Below are positions 12,921 to 25,406 of a DNA stretch of 64,000 nucleotides, one piece after another. The stretch spans positions 14,538,501 through 14,602,500 of the forward strand of contig NW_026623008.1 in NCBI RefSeq assembly GCF_023065955.2, read 5' to 3'. Made by a program: the position numbers and the translations under genes. The stretch comes from Ursus arctos (taxonomy: Eukaryota > Chordata > Mammalia > Carnivora > Ursidae). The notes under the pieces are model-generated. The model searched no databases and was not told the origin of the DNA. It worked only from the letters and a program-made list of their open reading frames with translations. Numbering within the stretch: the first letter of the stretch is position 1; each line of letters starts with the position of its first letter.

Positions 12921-13084
12921 GGAAAATACAAATACTGATAAGCCTTAGAAATTGACAGGGGAAATTAGCATAAGTATGCGTCATACTAATTATGGATAAC
13001 CACTAAAAAGAAAAAGAAAATGAATAATCTTCAAACTGATAGAAAAAAAATATGGATTTAGTAAAAGTCAGAAAAGGTGGGGAG

Positions 13085-13712
13085 GGGAGAAAACAAAAAC
13101 ACAAAATCAAAAAGATATCCGCACCCCATGTTCACTGCAGCATTATTTATAGCAGTCAAATATGGAGCAAACTAAGTGTCCATCGATGGACGAAGGGATA
13201 AAGAAAATGAGATATGAACATGCCATAAAAAAGAAGACTCTTGCCATCTGTAACAGTGTAGAGGTATCTTGAGGGCATTATGCTAAGTGAAGTAAGTCAG
13301 ACAAAGAAAAACAATACTGTGTGATCTCATTTATATGTGAAATCTAAAAATAAGGGGGGGAAATGAGCTCATAGATGGAGAACAGATTGGTGGTTGCTAG
13401 AGGCGAGGGCTGGGGGTGGGTAAAATGGGTGAGGGGGATCAAAGGCACAAACTTCCAGTTACAAAATAAATAAGTCCCGGGGGTGTAATATACAGCATGG
13501 TGACTATCGTTAATACTGTATTGCGTATTTGAAAGTTGCTAAGACAGTAGATTTAAAAGTTCTCACAAGAAAAAAAAAGTGTGTCACTATGAATGGTGAT
13601 GGATGTTAAGATTTGCGATGATCGTTTCACAATATATACAAATGTCAAGTCGTTACGCTGTGCACCTGAAACTAGATCGGTGGTATGTCAATTCCATCTC
13701 AATTAAAAGAAA
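13085..13712 (+). mobile_element. L1 3' fragment
   Basis: It carries the familiar L1 3' text: ATATCCGCACCCCATGTTC, GCAGCATTATTTATAGCAG, CAACTAAGTGTCCATC-like and GTGAAGTAAGTCAGACA, ending near CAATTCCATCTCAATTAAAAG. This is the end of ORF2 into the 3' UTR of an older carnivore L1; the coding part has stops. Confidence 0.8.
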
Positions 13713-15699
13713 GAGGGGATGGACTAAGGGGATTAGGTTGGCTTCAGACTCGTTTGAAGGACTGAGAAACAGACTCTATTTCAGGAATAATCCCCTGCAT
13801 CTCACTGCAAAACTAGAACCTCGTGGCCGGTTACGGTCAGGAAAACCTCTGCGCAGGAAGCGGCTGACACTCTCGCTCTGCACTGGGGAGGTGAGGACCA
13901 TCCTGGCATAAGGCTTCCACCACAGCTGCCGCAAAGGAACCAAAACACCTCCAACAGTGCAACCAGAAAAGCCCTGTGGCCACCTCCTCCCAGGGCTCTA
14001 CTTTCCATTTCTGGTGGGTGGGCGTCTCCCTGGCAGAAGCCAAGCCATCTATGGAAATCCTAGCTGCAAGAGAGCCTGGAAATGTCCTCGCTAGCATTCC
14101 AGGCTCCTAGCAGAAGCCGCGATGGAAGGAGCTTTGGAGGGATGCTGAGTAGGGTTGGCCACGGTGCACTCCTTAGTTCCTCAACATCCACATCCACCCT
14201 ACTTTCCACTCTTAATCTTCCACAAAACAGCCACAACAGGTCGCCAGCCAACCTAATGCGAACGTGTCTCAATCAAATGAGAACATCTTTATTCTTTCCT
14301 CAGAAAAACAAATTGTAAGGCCAGCGGTAACCACATCCAGCTCCCACCCCAGGGAGCCTGGGTAAGGTTCTCCTCTTCTCTAGCCACGATCCCATCTTGA
14401 TATCCTGTAATCTATGACTTCACGGTAAAGTTTACCACGAACAAACCACGCTATCCAAAATGGCAGAGGAAGGAGGGACAATTGGCACCATCAGTACATG
14501 TGTACATGACTTAGTAAGGAAAGAGCACAGAAGTGCTATAATTCCCGTTTCTGTCACAAGCCGTGAGGCATTTATAACTTCCTTCCTCTGCTGTCTGTCC
14601 CGTGTTCTCTCTGCCTTCAGCAAGTCCCTCATGTGGTCAGAGGTTTTGACCTGGTGGGATGATCCGAGCTTCATTCAGAAGGAAGCTAGGCCTACAGTTG
14701 CCCTGCTCGTTCTGGGTCGCTGTCCTCTTCCATGAACTTTTACCACCAACCATGGAATTAGAAAGCACCCCAGAGGATTTCATGGGATCCAGAGACGCAC
14801 GTCTCCCTGTTCCCATTGTGCAGCAGCGATGGTATTTCCCCCTTAACAACCAGAATCAATCAGCCCAGCCAACACAGAACCATTCTCCACCCCAAACCTG
14901 CTTTTCCCCCCCTGTTCAGCCAGGGTATGTGGACTCTGAAATGGCCAGATGTTCGCCTCAGTTTCCAAATAAGCGGGACCTCTGTGGTTTGCCCTGGTGG
15001 AACCATTCTTCCTAGCATACTAAGACCTCTAAACTAGCAGAGTCCAAGGTCTTGGGGAGCAAAAATTTTAGAAGTTATCCGAGCCAAGATTCCCTAATCC
15101 ATGAATTCTGGATGAGAGAGAAACATCATCTGGCACTGGTTGTCCAGTCGGAACATATGCCAACTTTAGGCGAGCACTTCAGAGTCATACGAGGTTGTCT
15201 TGCTGGCTAATAACTAATCAAGTCACCAACCCATAAGGCAAAATGATTCTGGTGATAAGAGCATGTGGCAAGACCAGCGAATCTCATGCTTACCTACCAA
15301 GTTCTTTACTGCTTTTGCTGAAAAATGAGGTCTCTGGTCAGAAGCAATGCTATTTGGACAAGACATTCAGTAAATCCACTGATGATGTTGCTGGTGGAAG
15401 GATGGCAGGCAGAGCCTGCAAACCCGTAGCCAGAATGAATAAATGCTGATTCCAGGGAGGGCTGATCAATCCAACCTCCATAATGAAAGGAATCGATGTG
15501 AACAACCTTCCACCAGATGGCAGACTGGTCCTCTCCAGATCAGGTACCATATTGAAGGCGCAGAGCCACAGCGCTCAGCTGTGGCAGAGACCACTAACAG
15601 TCACTAACAGTCACCCAGTATCCACTGTCCTCTTCCTCCTTAGTAAAATAACCCTGATTTTGTTCAGGTTATCCACATACCCATTCCAAAACAAAGCAT
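13713..15699. other. Intergenic, nothing assignable
   Basis: Several frames of about 70-120 codons on both strands overlap one another, without motif, splice context or codon pattern that would support a gene. Confidence 0.55.
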
Positions 15700-16018
15700 T
15701 TCCTGGTTTCCCTTGCTACCAGGTGAGACCATATAACTAAGCTCTGGCTAAAGAAATGGAAGTAGAGGCCTACCCTTATTACTCTTCTACCACTCTTCCC
15801 ACGGCTCGGAACCAGTTTGTGAAGGCTGAACCTCCAGTAGCCATCTTGGGCCATAAGAGGAACTTGAAAATGGAAACTACAAGTGAAGCAGGTGGAAGCT
15901 GGGTCCCTGATGGCCGTGGGATCCTAGACTAAAAGAGAGATAAAATTGTATGTTATTTAAACCACTATTATTCGGTGTTTTCTCTAATATAAGTCAAACC
16001 TAATTCTAACTGATATAT
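15700..16018 (+). repeat. MLT1-like LTR relic
   Basis: GGTGAGACCATATAACTAAGCTCTGGC, GGGTCCCTGATGGCCGTGG and the end CCTAATTCTAACTGATATA follow the MLT1 pattern. Confidence 0.55.
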
Positions 16019-16190
16019 ATAATGAATAAGATGCCAGAGGAAAATCTAAAACGTAGCAATAATTACAATAAGTGTAAATGTACTGAAGTATCTGATCAAA
16101 AGACAGAGACTTTCAGAAGATTTTTAAAAATACCAGTCATATTGATTCACTTACAACAAAGGACCGAAAGATTAAGAATAAGGCAGGGGA

Positions 16191-16341
16191 TGGGGCAACT
16201 GGGTGTCTCAGTCGGTTGGGCATCTGACTCAATTTCAGCTCAGGTCATTCAGCTCAGGTTGTGAGATCTAGCCCAGCACTGGGCTCTGCACTGGGTGTCT
16301 AGCCTGCTTAAGATTCTCTCTCCCTCTCCCCGTACTCTCGA

Positions 16342-16376
<35 letters not shown>

Positions 16377-16393
16377 CAAGCAAGCAAACAAAC
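16191..16393 (+). mobile_element. Can-SINE with GAAA microsatellite tail
   Basis: A diverged head (TGGGGCAACTGGGTGTCTCAG) and body; the tail has become a GAAA repeat of about nine units (16340-16376) followed by GCAA/CAAA variants. Confidence 0.85.
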
Positions 16394-16808
16394 AGGGGTT
16401 CTTGTCTTAGGGCCTACAGACTCCCAGTGAGTCACTGGATAAAATTCAAGGAGTCTATAAACTTGGAAGGAAAAAATATGCCTTGATTTTCACTAACCTC
16501 TAACTAAAACTTGTCATTCCTGTTATTTATAAATGTAGACAACAAATCACAGAAATATTAGCACATCTGTGACTTTGTCACCAATTAAATCATAAATATT
16601 TTCATATCAATTTATTGCAGTATCCTAAAATATCTTTTACTCCTCCTATCACTACTTCAAAATCACAGTAGTTGGGCCTACTGTTCGATCTTATTATTTG
16701 ATACATCAGTAAAAAACGACATATAATATCACAAATATTTTGACTCTTCTGATAACTGTTTCAATATGATTGATTTGCTTCCTAATTGCAAGGATTTATT
16801 TTTTTATT

Positions 16809-17012
16809 TTTTTATTTTTTTTTTAAGATTTTATTTATTTATTTGACAGAGATAGAGACAGCCAGCGAGAGAGGGAACACAAGCAGGGGGAGTGGGAGAG
16901 GAAGAAGCAGGCTTCTAGCAGAGGAGCCTGATGTGGGGCTCGATCCCAGAACGCCGGGATCATGCCCTGAACTGAAGGCAGCCGCTTAACCGCTGTGCCA
17001 CCCAGGCGCCCC
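16809..17012 (-). mobile_element. Can-SINE
   Basis: Reverse copy ending CACCCAGGCGCCCC. The flanks GGATTTATTTTTTT and GCATTTATTTTTTTT look like the target duplication in T-rich DNA. Confidence 0.88.
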
Positions 17013-17023
17013 GCATTTATTTT

Positions 17024-17430
17024 TTTTTAAGACTCATTTATTTGTTAAAGAGAGAGTGTGAGCAGAGAGAAAGGCAGAGGGAGAGGGAGACAAGCAGCCT
17101 CCCCACCGAGCAGGGAACCCCACGAGGGGCTCAATTCCAGGATCATGACCTGAGTCAAAATCAAGAGTTGGATGCTCGGGGGCGTCTGGGTGGCTCAGTC
17201 GCTGGGCGTCTGCCTTCGGCTCAGGGCGTGATCCCGGCATTATGGGATTGAGCCCCGCATCGGGCTCCTCTGCTGGGAACCTGCTTCTCCCTCTCCCACT
17301 CCCCCTGCTTGTGCTCCCTCTCTTGCCGGCTGTCTCTCTCTCTGTCAAATAAATAAATGAAATCTTTCAAAAAAAAAAAAAGAGAGAGAGAGAGTTGGAT
17401 GCTTAACTGACTGAGGCACCCAGATGCCCC
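17024..17430 (-). mobile_element. Can-SINE interrupted by a forward Can-SINE
   Basis: The two halves of a reverse SINE lie at 17024-17176 and 17404-17430 (ending CTGAGGCACCCAGATGCCCC), separated by the forward SINE at 17177-17391. Confidence 0.87.
17177..17391 (+). mobile_element. Can-SINE nested in another SINE
   Basis: Flanked by the perfect 12-bp repeat GAGTTGGATGCT (17165-17176 and 17392-17403), with a short GA-repeat after the A-tail. It inserted into the older reverse SINE. Confidence 0.9.
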
Positions 17431-17464
17431 AATTCCATGCATTTAGAAGCATTATTTGGGGGGG

Positions 17465-17580
17465 GGGCACCTGGGTGGCTCAGTTGGCTGAGCATCCAAC
17501 TCTTGTTCTCAGCTCAGGTCTTGATCTCAGGGTGGTGAGTTCAAGCCCCATGTTAAAAAATAATAATTAATAATAATAGT
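17465..17580 (+). mobile_element. Truncated or degenerate Can-SINE
   Basis: The head GCACCTGGGTGGCTCAGTTG is followed by a shortened body without the CT-rich part, and it ends in an AAT-rich tail. Confidence 0.78.
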
Positions 17581-17953
17581 AAATAAAAACATTATTTTGA
17601 AAGGGGTTCCAGAGGTCTCCCTAGGCTGCCAAAGGGATCTATGGCACAACAAAAGCTAAGAACTCCTAAAACAAAGGGATTCCCAGGTTATTAACATTAA
17701 TTTCAGGAAAAAGATATATTTTTTAATTGTGTGAAACAAAAAAGAGACATTCTACGTAAATAAAATAATTGATAAATCAAAATGCTGTCGTGACCGCAAA
17801 CATACGCACACCAGCAATGTAACTGCGAAAAATATGAAACAACCAGCTTCTTCGACGAACGGTGTTGGGCAAACTGAACGGCTACATGCAAAAGAATGAA
17901 ACTGGACCACTTTCTTTCACCATACACAAAAATAAACCCAACATGTGATAAAG

Positions 17954-18055
17954 AGGGCCACCTGGCTGACTCAGTCAGCAGAGCATGCCACTCTCTATCT
18001 CAAGGTTGTGAGTTTGAGCCTCACATTGGGTGTAGAGATGACTTAAATAAAATCT
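17954..18055 (+). mobile_element. Short, older Can-SINE
   Basis: GGCCACCTGGCTGACTCAGTC through to GACTTAAATAAAATCT; it lacks the CT-rich block. It interrupts the L1 fragment. Confidence 0.75.
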
Positions 18056-18257
18056 GGGGCGCCTGGGTGGCACAGCGGTTGGGCCTCTGCCTTCGGCTCA
18101 GGGCGTGATCCCAGCGTTGTGGGATCGAGCCCCACATCAGGCTCCTCCGCTGGGAACCTGCTTCTTCCTCTCCCACTCCCCCTGCTTGTGTTCCCTCTCT
18201 CGCTGGCTGTCTCTATCTCTGTCAAATAAATAAATAAAATCTTAAAAAAAAAAAATA
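18056..18257 (+). mobile_element. Can-SINE inserted at the tail of the previous SINE
   Basis: Complete copy; the flanking repeat AAATAAAATCT (18045-18055 and about 18258-18268) is the tail of the preceding SINE, used as target. Confidence 0.88.
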
Positions 18258-18898
18258 AAATAAAATCTAAAAAAAAAAAATGCGTCAAAGACCTAAATGT
18301 GAGACCTGAAAACATAAAAATCCTAGAAGAGAGTGCAGGCAGTAATTTCTTTGACATCAGCCATAACAACATTTTTCCAGATACGTCTCCTGGGGCAAGA
18401 GAAACAAGAGCAAAAATAAACTATGGGGACTAGATCAACATAAAAAGCTTCTGCCCAGCAAAAGAAACAATCAACCAAACTAAAAGGCAACCTCCTGAAT
18501 GGGAGAGGATATTTGCAAATGACATATCTGATAAAGGGTTATTATCCAAAATATATAACAAACGGATACAACTCAACACCAAAAAAACAAGTAACCCAAG
18601 TAAAAACCGGGCAGAAGACGCAAACGATGTTTTCCAAAAAAGACATCCAGATGGTCAACAGACACATGAAAAGATGCCCAACATCACTCATCATTAGGGA
18701 AACGCACATCAAAACTGCAATGAGACATCCCCTGCCCCCTATCAGAATGGTTAAATCAGAAACACAAGAAACAATAAGTGTTGGCGAAAATGTGGAGAAA
18801 AAGGAATTCTTGTGCACTGTTGCTGGAAATGCCAACGGGTGCAGCCGTTGTGATGTGACAGTATTCCGGTTCCTCAGAAAGTTAAAAATAGAACTACT

Positions 18899-19085
18899 TG
18901 GGGCACCTGATGGCTCGGGTGGTTAAGCGTCTGCCTTCAGCTAAGGTCATGATCTCAGGGTCTTGGGATCGAGCCCTGCTCAGCAGGGAGTCTGCTTCTC
19001 CCTCTCCCTCTGCCCCTCTCTCCGCTCAGGCTCGCATGCTCGCTCTCTCTCACTCTCTCCTTCAACTAAAAAAATAATTTTAAGA
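18899..19085 (+). mobile_element. Can-SINE
   Basis: Head TGGGGCACCTGATGGCTCGG, body and CT-rich region ending in an A-rich tail; directly follows the L1 fragment. Confidence 0.85.
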
Positions 19086-19089
19086 AAAT

Positions 19090-19600
19090 CCTTTTATGGA
19101 CCCATGTGAGAGTATCTCTGCTTACCTAGAGCTGGAAGGACTGCATCTCAAGGTAAACACATATCTGGTTTCACGAAGTCCTGCTACATTACACCCTGGA
19201 AGGCTGTTTGCAACCCCAGCAGCCTCACAGAAGGGTTCCAGTCTCCCCTCATCTTTACTAACGCTTATCACCATCCTGGTTTTTTTTTTTTCCTTTTTGC
19301 CATTCTAATGGACGTAAAGTGATATCTCCTTGTCTTACTTTCATTTCTGTGACTATAAAGAGGTCAAGCAAATACTTCCTTGACCATTTGCGTTTCCCCT
19401 TCTGTAAATTGCCTATTCATATCCTTTGTCCAGCTCGCTATAGAGCCTCCGGGCTTTTTCTTGTTCATTTGCCAGCTCCCTACATCGTCACTATACTATT
19501 TGTTTGCAATTGTTCTAGCCTTTGAAAAGACTTTTCCCCTCAATTTTTCAACTTTCTGCCAGCTTTGTCTATCTAGTCTTTAACTGAACAAAACTTTTTA
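19090..19600 (-). mobile_element. Probable old L1 3' relic
   Basis: Text such as GCCATTCTAATGGACGTAAAG and TATTCATATCCTTTGTCCA resembles the reverse complement of mammalian L1M 3' UTR sequence. The match is by memory and is diverged, so confidence is moderate. Confidence 0.5.
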
Positions 19601-19939
19601 ATTTGTATGTGGCTAACTTGGACGACTTGAACACTTGTACGGAAGTTCTTTCCATCCCCATTTCTTATGCAAAATACCTGTTCAAGTCTTTTGCCTGCTA
19701 TCCCGTTGGGATATACATGGGTGTGTGAACCCAACTCCAGAACTGGGGATGGGCTGTTCCCCGTACATCCAACAACAAGCAATTCTCGAACTCCAGTTGG
19801 GCGCCCTACAATTCAGCTCAATTCTGGCGCTATCCACCTGGAGATAGCATCAGATTCCATGGGTTAAGGGTTCAGTCCTACAAGAGGGGACCCCCCCACC
19901 CCCCTCAAGTTCTGGTGCCAGTCACCAGCCCAGATTGTC

Positions 19940-20570
19940 ACCTGGGCTTCTGAGTGACCAGCTACAGACTGAAGGTTCCAACAATCCCTCTTTATGTTCA
20001 GTTAATTGCTAGAGCAGCTCACAGAACTCAGAGAAACATCTGATTCGCTAGATCACCAGTTTGTTACAAAAGGCTGTAACTCGGGAATAACCAGATGGAA
20101 CAGAAGAGACGCACGGGGCAAGGTGCAAGGAGAGAGATGCAGAGCTTCTATGCCCCTTCCAGGTGAGTCACTCTCCCTGCACCTCCGTGTGTCCACCCCC
20201 TCAGAAGCTCTCCAAAATTCTTCCTTTTGGGTGTTTATGGACAATTCATTATAGAGATGGATTAAATAATTGGACATTAGTGACTGACTCAGCCTCTAGC
20301 GTCTCCTCAACTCCATGGAAGTCAGGGGGTAGGACTGAAAGTTCCAATCCTCTTATCATGAGGTGGGTCCCCTGGCAAGCAGCCCTCCTCTTTAAGTAGG
20401 GTCCAAAAGTCACCTTATTAACATAACCTCATTAACATAACCAAAGACACCTCTCATCACTTAGAAAATCCCAAAGTGTTTTCAGAGCTCTGTGCCGAGA
20501 ACAGAGTCAAAGACTAAATACATATTTCTTATTATAAACGAAAATATTACAGGATACCTGCCATTTTCAC
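19940..20570 (-). repeat. MLT2-like ERVL LTR relic
   Basis: Text including GTTACAAAAGGCTGTAACTC, GGACATTAGTGACTGACTCA, CAAAAGTCACCTTATTAACA and ATATTTCTTATTATAAAC matches my memory of the reverse of MLT2 LTRs of ERVL. Long and fairly complete. Confidence 0.6.
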
Positions 20571-20794
20571 ACTGATTTTAGGAATTCCTGATGTATTCCG
20601 GATGCTAATCCCTCTAGGAAGTGTTAGCTCCCCAACATTTCTGGCCTACCCTAAGCACTCCTGTGCCCAGGGTATGCTTAAGGTAGGAAGCCATCAGTAT
20701 GTCCAGGAACGGCCCACTAAAGCTGGAGGAGACACCTGAAAGGGCAAAGGGGGTGTAGGTGAGACACTGACGGCTCTCGCTGCGCTCACTGGAG

Positions 20795-21240
20795 TCGTTT
20801 CCTAGGGCCGCCATAACAGAGTATCACAAACCGGGCTGCTTGAACAACAGAAATGTATTCTTTCACAGTTCTAGAGGCCAAGACTACCAAATCAAGGGGT
20901 CAGCAGGTTGGGTTCCTTTGTAGGGCTGGGAGGGAGAGTCTGTGCCACGCCCCTCCCCTGCCTCCTGGTGATGGTCAGCAGTCCTTGGCAGTCCTTGGGC
21001 ACCATCGACCTCTGCCTCCATCTATACACGGTATTCACCCATGTCTCTGTGTCTTCTTAGAAGGAGGCCAGTCTGATCAGATTAGGGGCCCACCCTACCC
21101 CACTATGACCTTATCTTAAATAACTGCATCTCCAGTGACTCTATTTCCAAGTACAGTCCCATTCTGAGGCACTGGAAATTAGGACTTCAATGTATTCATG
21201 GGAGGCAGATGAGGGGGGACACAATTCAACCCATCACACC
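20795..21240 (-). repeat. MST/MLT-like MaLR LTR relic
   Basis: Runs from TTTCCTAGGGCCGCCATAACAG through TTCTTTCACAGTTCTAGAGGCC and GACACAATTCAACCCATCACA, the reverse of MaLR LTR sequence. Confidence 0.65.
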
Positions 21241-21669
21241 TGCTTTGTCCACTGTGGACATCCACCCATCATTGAATACTCCTGTCATTTGGGAAGCTTT
21301 CTCCAACCCACCTACCCACCACTCCCTCCAGACAATTAGTCAGTATTGCCATGGGCCCCATGGGTGAGGGTGTTTGACACCATCGACTGGCATGTCTATC
21401 TCCTTCACTAGAGTGTGTGGTCCTCTAGGGCTGTGTCCAGGTCCCATTCACCTCTGATTCCCTGGCGCCGCGCACAGAGTCTGGCACACGGTACTCCTTA
21501 TAATAGGAATGAACACTTGCTGAGCGCTTACCCTGTGCCAGTCCCTGCAAAGAGCTTTATATATATTACCTTGCTTGATTTTTCACAACAATCCTAGGAA
21601 GTAGTATGTTAGTCTAGATGCCATGGGGTTGCCAGAAACAAAACTCAAACAAGTTCAAGCAAGAAGTGA

Positions 21670-21868
21670 GGATGCCTGGGTGGCTCAGTTGGTTAAGCGT
21701 CTGCAGCTCAGGTCATGATCCCAGGGTCCTAGGGTCGAGTCCTGCATCAGGCTCCTTGCTCGGCGGGGAGCCTATATCTCCCTCTGCCTGCCACTCCCCC
21801 TGCTTGTGCTATCTCTCTCTCTCTGACAAATAAATAAGACCTTAAAAAATAAATAAAACTTTTTAAAA
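21670..21868 (+). mobile_element. Can-SINE
   Basis: Head GGATGCCTGGGTGGCTCAGTTGG (first bases of the unit) and tail GACAAATAAATAAGACC; target duplication not clear. Confidence 0.87.
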
Positions 21869-22469
21869 AGGTGAATTTATTAGCTCGTTTGAAAGAAAGT
21901 CTAGAAGTGTGTCTTCATGGCCGAACCTAGATGCTCAGAGAAAAATCAGGGGTTCCCCCCCCCATTTCTCAGCTCTGCTTTTTCCACCTGGCTTCACTTT
22001 ACAAGTAGGCTTTCTCTACCCAGAGGGCAAAGCTAGCTGTCAACAATCATCAGATCCTCCTAGCTTAGCAATCACGGCAGGAGAAACCCATGTTCCCACT
22101 GACTCAGCTGGAAAGTGAGGTCTCTGGCTGGCCATCCTGGGTCAACTGCCTCTACCTACCAGGGAGCGGAAGCACCGTGACTGGCAGCCCACCAGGAGGT
22201 CTCCCCAAAGGAACCACGATGAAAGAAATGGGGAATCTTCCCGTGCAGAATATGACTCGGCTCGCCGTGACCCATCACAGTGGGTACTAGGGCTGCCCCT
22301 TGAATAAATGAGGGAAGAGGGACACCAAGTGATGAGCTAAGCTTCCAACTGCCTGGCTGGTAATAAGAGGCAGAAGGAGGATTCAAACTGGTCTGATGCC
22401 AAGGCCTGCACCCCTAGTTGGTCCTTGATGCCATCTCTCCGCGAGTTCTGGGACAGACCATAGCCCATG

Positions 22470-22535
22470 ATTCATTTAGATGGAGGCAGAAGAGTCGGGT
22501 TTGAGGTCCCCTTCTGATCTCCATGAGCTCAAGTG
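22470..22535 (+). repeat. MIR, 5' half, left of the provirus
   Basis: AGAGTCGGGTTTGAGGTCCC and CTCAAGTGTCCT align with the MIR segments ending in CTCAGTTTCCT. The other half continues at 32232. Confidence 0.55.
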
Positions 22536-22539
22536 TCCT

Positions 22540-22999
22540 TGAAGCTGGAGAGCAAGGTTCTTGTCTCACGGAGTCAAAGAATGAATCTCAAGGACAAAGG
22601 AGAGTGAGCAAAGCCATAGAATTCTATGAAGCAAGGGTACAGAGAAAGCTCTCAGGAGTGAGAGGGGGTCCCAACTGGGTTGCCAGTCTGGGCCTCCATC
22701 AACAGTCTTTTATTTAGAACTGACCAGGGAGCTTGTGGCCTTAACAGTCCTGTGACATCTTGGTTTGAGTAAGGACTGGTGATAACATCTTTAATGGCTT
22801 ACTTCTTCTTTGGGGTCTGGCCATTCTTTGTGGTCATGGTGTGACTGCCATAAAAAGACCCCACCTCTGACGCCCAGGGCAGGGTGGTCTGGTTTGTTTC
22901 CTTATCTCTGGTTTCTTTGGTCTCAGCATTTCTGGGGTTTTTGGTTCTTGTAGCCCCTTACCTATCCCTCCCTGCCTAACCCTGTCTGTCCCTTTCTCA
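22540..22999 (-). repeat. Provirus 3' LTR
   Basis: On the plus strand it begins TGAAGCTGGAGAG and ends TTTCTCA, giving the TG...CA ends expected of an LTR. About 460 bp align with the other copy at 31546-32231 once the SINE there is removed. On the minus strand an AATAAA lies in GTTCTAAATAAAAGACTG, a plausible polyadenylation signal, and a TTTTTATGG TATA-like stretch lies upstream of it. Counting by eye over roughly 275 aligned bases (22615-22890 against 31840-32115) I find about 15 differences, mostly transitions. Confidence 0.88.
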
Positions 23000-23010
23000 T
23001 TCCTCCCCCT
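23000..23010 (-). promoter_or_regulatory. Polypurine tract of the provirus
   Basis: The minus strand reads AGGGGGAGGAA directly before the TG that opens the 3' LTR. This is the position and composition expected of the plus-strand DNA primer of retroviruses. Confidence 0.75.
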
Positions 23011-23106
23011 GGAACAGTAACCCTAACTGCCATCAGGGAATGGGATGAAGACCGCCCTGGCTGCTTCCTGATGAAACAGGGTGGCGGGTTGTGTGGCAGT
23101 TAGAAT

Positions 23107-23440
23107 TTATCCAGGGGTCAGTCGAGGAGCCCGCGGTATGGCTCCAGGGGGGTCATGATGGACAGCAAATGGTACACGCATCATGATAAAGGAGAAACAT
23201 AAAACAAGTATTAGGCCCAAAATTCTGATCACATCCCTTAGATAAGATCCCCAATTACCAATTCCATCAAATAGACCAGTGGATACCTTGATCTTATTTA
23301 ATTGATCATGAATGTCCCCTATTGATTGGGACACCGTGCGGGAGTTATCGGTGATGTTAAAACAACACAGGTGAGGAAACTCCTCACACCCCAAATGGCG
23401 TAGCAATAGCAGATAGTCAACAGTGGCCCAGTTTTCAACT
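23107..23440 (-). pseudogene. env transmembrane-subunit relic
   Basis: An open frame on the minus strand carries the motif GCEEFPHLCC, i.e. the CX6CC box that covalently links SU and TM in gammaretroviral envelopes. It is followed by a heptad-like helix (QSIGDIHDQLNKIK) and a hydrophobic membrane anchor (RILGLILVLCFSFIMM). The frame closes at 23107, about 100 bases from the polypurine tract. The fusion peptide and the surface subunit are not recognisable upstream, so this is a fragment, not a captured syncytin-like gene. Confidence 0.8.
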
Positions 23441-25406
23441 CTGTGACTTCACTTAATTCTTGGTTGAGTGCACCTCATGCCTGTGACGTGCCCTTTAGAG
23501 TCCAGCTGAGCAAGCAGACTGTTCTGCTTATCTCATGTCGCAATCCTCGTGTAAGTCCCGGGAGTCCCAGAGTGAGCTTTGAGGCTCCCTTTACCAGGAG
23601 GACTGTTGTATGTTTGGTTAAGGCCTTTGTTTACAATTGTACATCAATGGAGGTGACGTCTAGGGTAAATATGACTGTGAGGGATGAAACCATCAAGAAG
23701 CCCTTTTTTTGTTTGAGGTCCAGCCTTCACAGTATCCTAATTACAAGGAATCATTGGCAAGCGGGAGGAGACTTGTCTCAAGGGATAAGGGCATCCCCAC
23801 GTGCATCCTCCAATCCGATCATAAAGAAAGTGAAGTCATCCATTATCTCTGTAAGCTCATAGTTAGCCCTACAGAGTGGGGAACGCTCCGGCTGTTCAGG
23901 AGCCATTTTGTCATCCCAGCCACACGGAATCAGCCAAGGTGCTAGTTGAGTTATGCAATTGTTGGGGAATCAATCCCATGTTTCAGCTGTTCAAATAATC
24001 ATATGCCCATGGGGTCCTGTTATTATCCTCACAGAATAACAAGCAAGAAGATTGTCTATACACGAGCTCTTGTGGCAATTTCTCTGATGTTTAGCTTACT
24101 TCAAGTTTACTTCAGGTTGTCTAGCTTAGGCAAACAAGAAACATTTAAAGACAACCTTAACTAGGATTTAACATCCGTGAAAACGTGTTACTGAAACATA
24201 GTATTTCTCTCTAAAATCACCCTTATTTCCAGAGATGGCCAAATCAAGACTAATTTGTTTGCGAATCAAGTCCAATTTTAACAAACTTGGCCTAATTATT
24301 TACATAAGCTCAGCAAGAATAGTGAGTGATCACACAGATCTTTCAGAATCTGATTTGCTGGAACTTTTATAAGGAATCTCTAGGTTGAACTCTTAGTCGC
24401 CTCTCCAGGCCAGAAGCCAAGCCAAGTACATGCCTGCAATACCTGTAGATTTGGGCAGATTCCTCTCCACGAGGTCCCCAAAGTATCCTGAGGTTCCTGC
24501 ACCTGCCAGGAAGTGACATTCTCTACTCACCTGGCGAGGCTGCTGGGAGCTCTGAAGCAAGGTCTCAGGCCAACATTTCCAAGGGGCGTTATGGCTCCAG
24601 GTTTCATAAAGTCAACCTTAATTCCTTAAAGCCGTTTGGTCATATCTGAGTCTACATGTCTCTCTCACATATGGCATTCCAGTCAAAGCCTTGGTAAAAT
24701 GACCAGTGTTTCCAACGGTGTCCTGTTACAAGGAGAACAGATTCTTATTGAACTTATGCAAATGACTATGGTTGCCATGGGAGAAAGAATATTTACTGAG
24801 ACCTTTCGAATTTTAGAGGGTTCAAGTAGAGAGAAAAGTTAAATGCTTCAATTTGTTTACAAATGAATACTTCATCACGTTTCCGTAAGTCACAGATATC
24901 TTAAGAGAAAGTTTCCTTGATCTGGAAGAGTAAACATTAGAGAACCAGCAATGTTTCAAACATAGATCATAAAACTGTCCTCATCTTTTTAGTTCATTTA
25001 GTCCCACGTTACTAATTCTTGTTCAGTCTGAATGCAGCTTTTTAGTTAGTTCTGGAAATTCTTACCCATTTCAGTTTCATGATCTTAAAGATACTGAATA
25101 CCTGTATTTGTCCTAAAAGTCCTCTTTTGAATCTCCTTGAAAATGAAACTCATTTCACAAGAGAATAAGAACTATTATAAGTGACAAAAACTCAGAAATG
25201 GACCTTGTTAATGACCTGAGAGTTCATTATGATGCAATTGACAAGGAAATTCAGTTATCTCTGTGACATGTAACACTTCAATAATCAGAATATCGAGTGA
25301 TGATGACCTTATACCAGAAGGTAACGTACCAAATAAACAAGCCTAATTAGTCAACAAGACTTCGAGACTTCATTTACGATTCAAATCTTGGGGAAGTTTA
25401 TTTGTT

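Larger units (their letters stand above)
17845..18898 (+). mobile_element. Older L1 ORF2 fragment split by two SINEs
   Basis: Sequence from about 17845 (CGGCTACATGCAAAAGAATG) and from 18270 to 18898 matches the same ORF2 C-terminal part that is intact at 63290-63970 in this window, with many differences and stops. Two SINEs (about 17954-18055 and 18056-18257) interrupt it and a third follows at 18899. It is a decayed copy. Confidence 0.8.

Noticed and set aside
16340..16376. GAAA repeats as a CRISPR-like or other array
   Set aside because: Simple microsatellite grown from a SINE tail, without spacers; the genome is mammalian.
23107..23406. env TM frame as a domesticated syncytin-like gene
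   Set aside because: Only the C-terminal part of TM is open. Fusion peptide, SU and signal peptide are absent or unreadable, and gag and pol nearby are broken as well.
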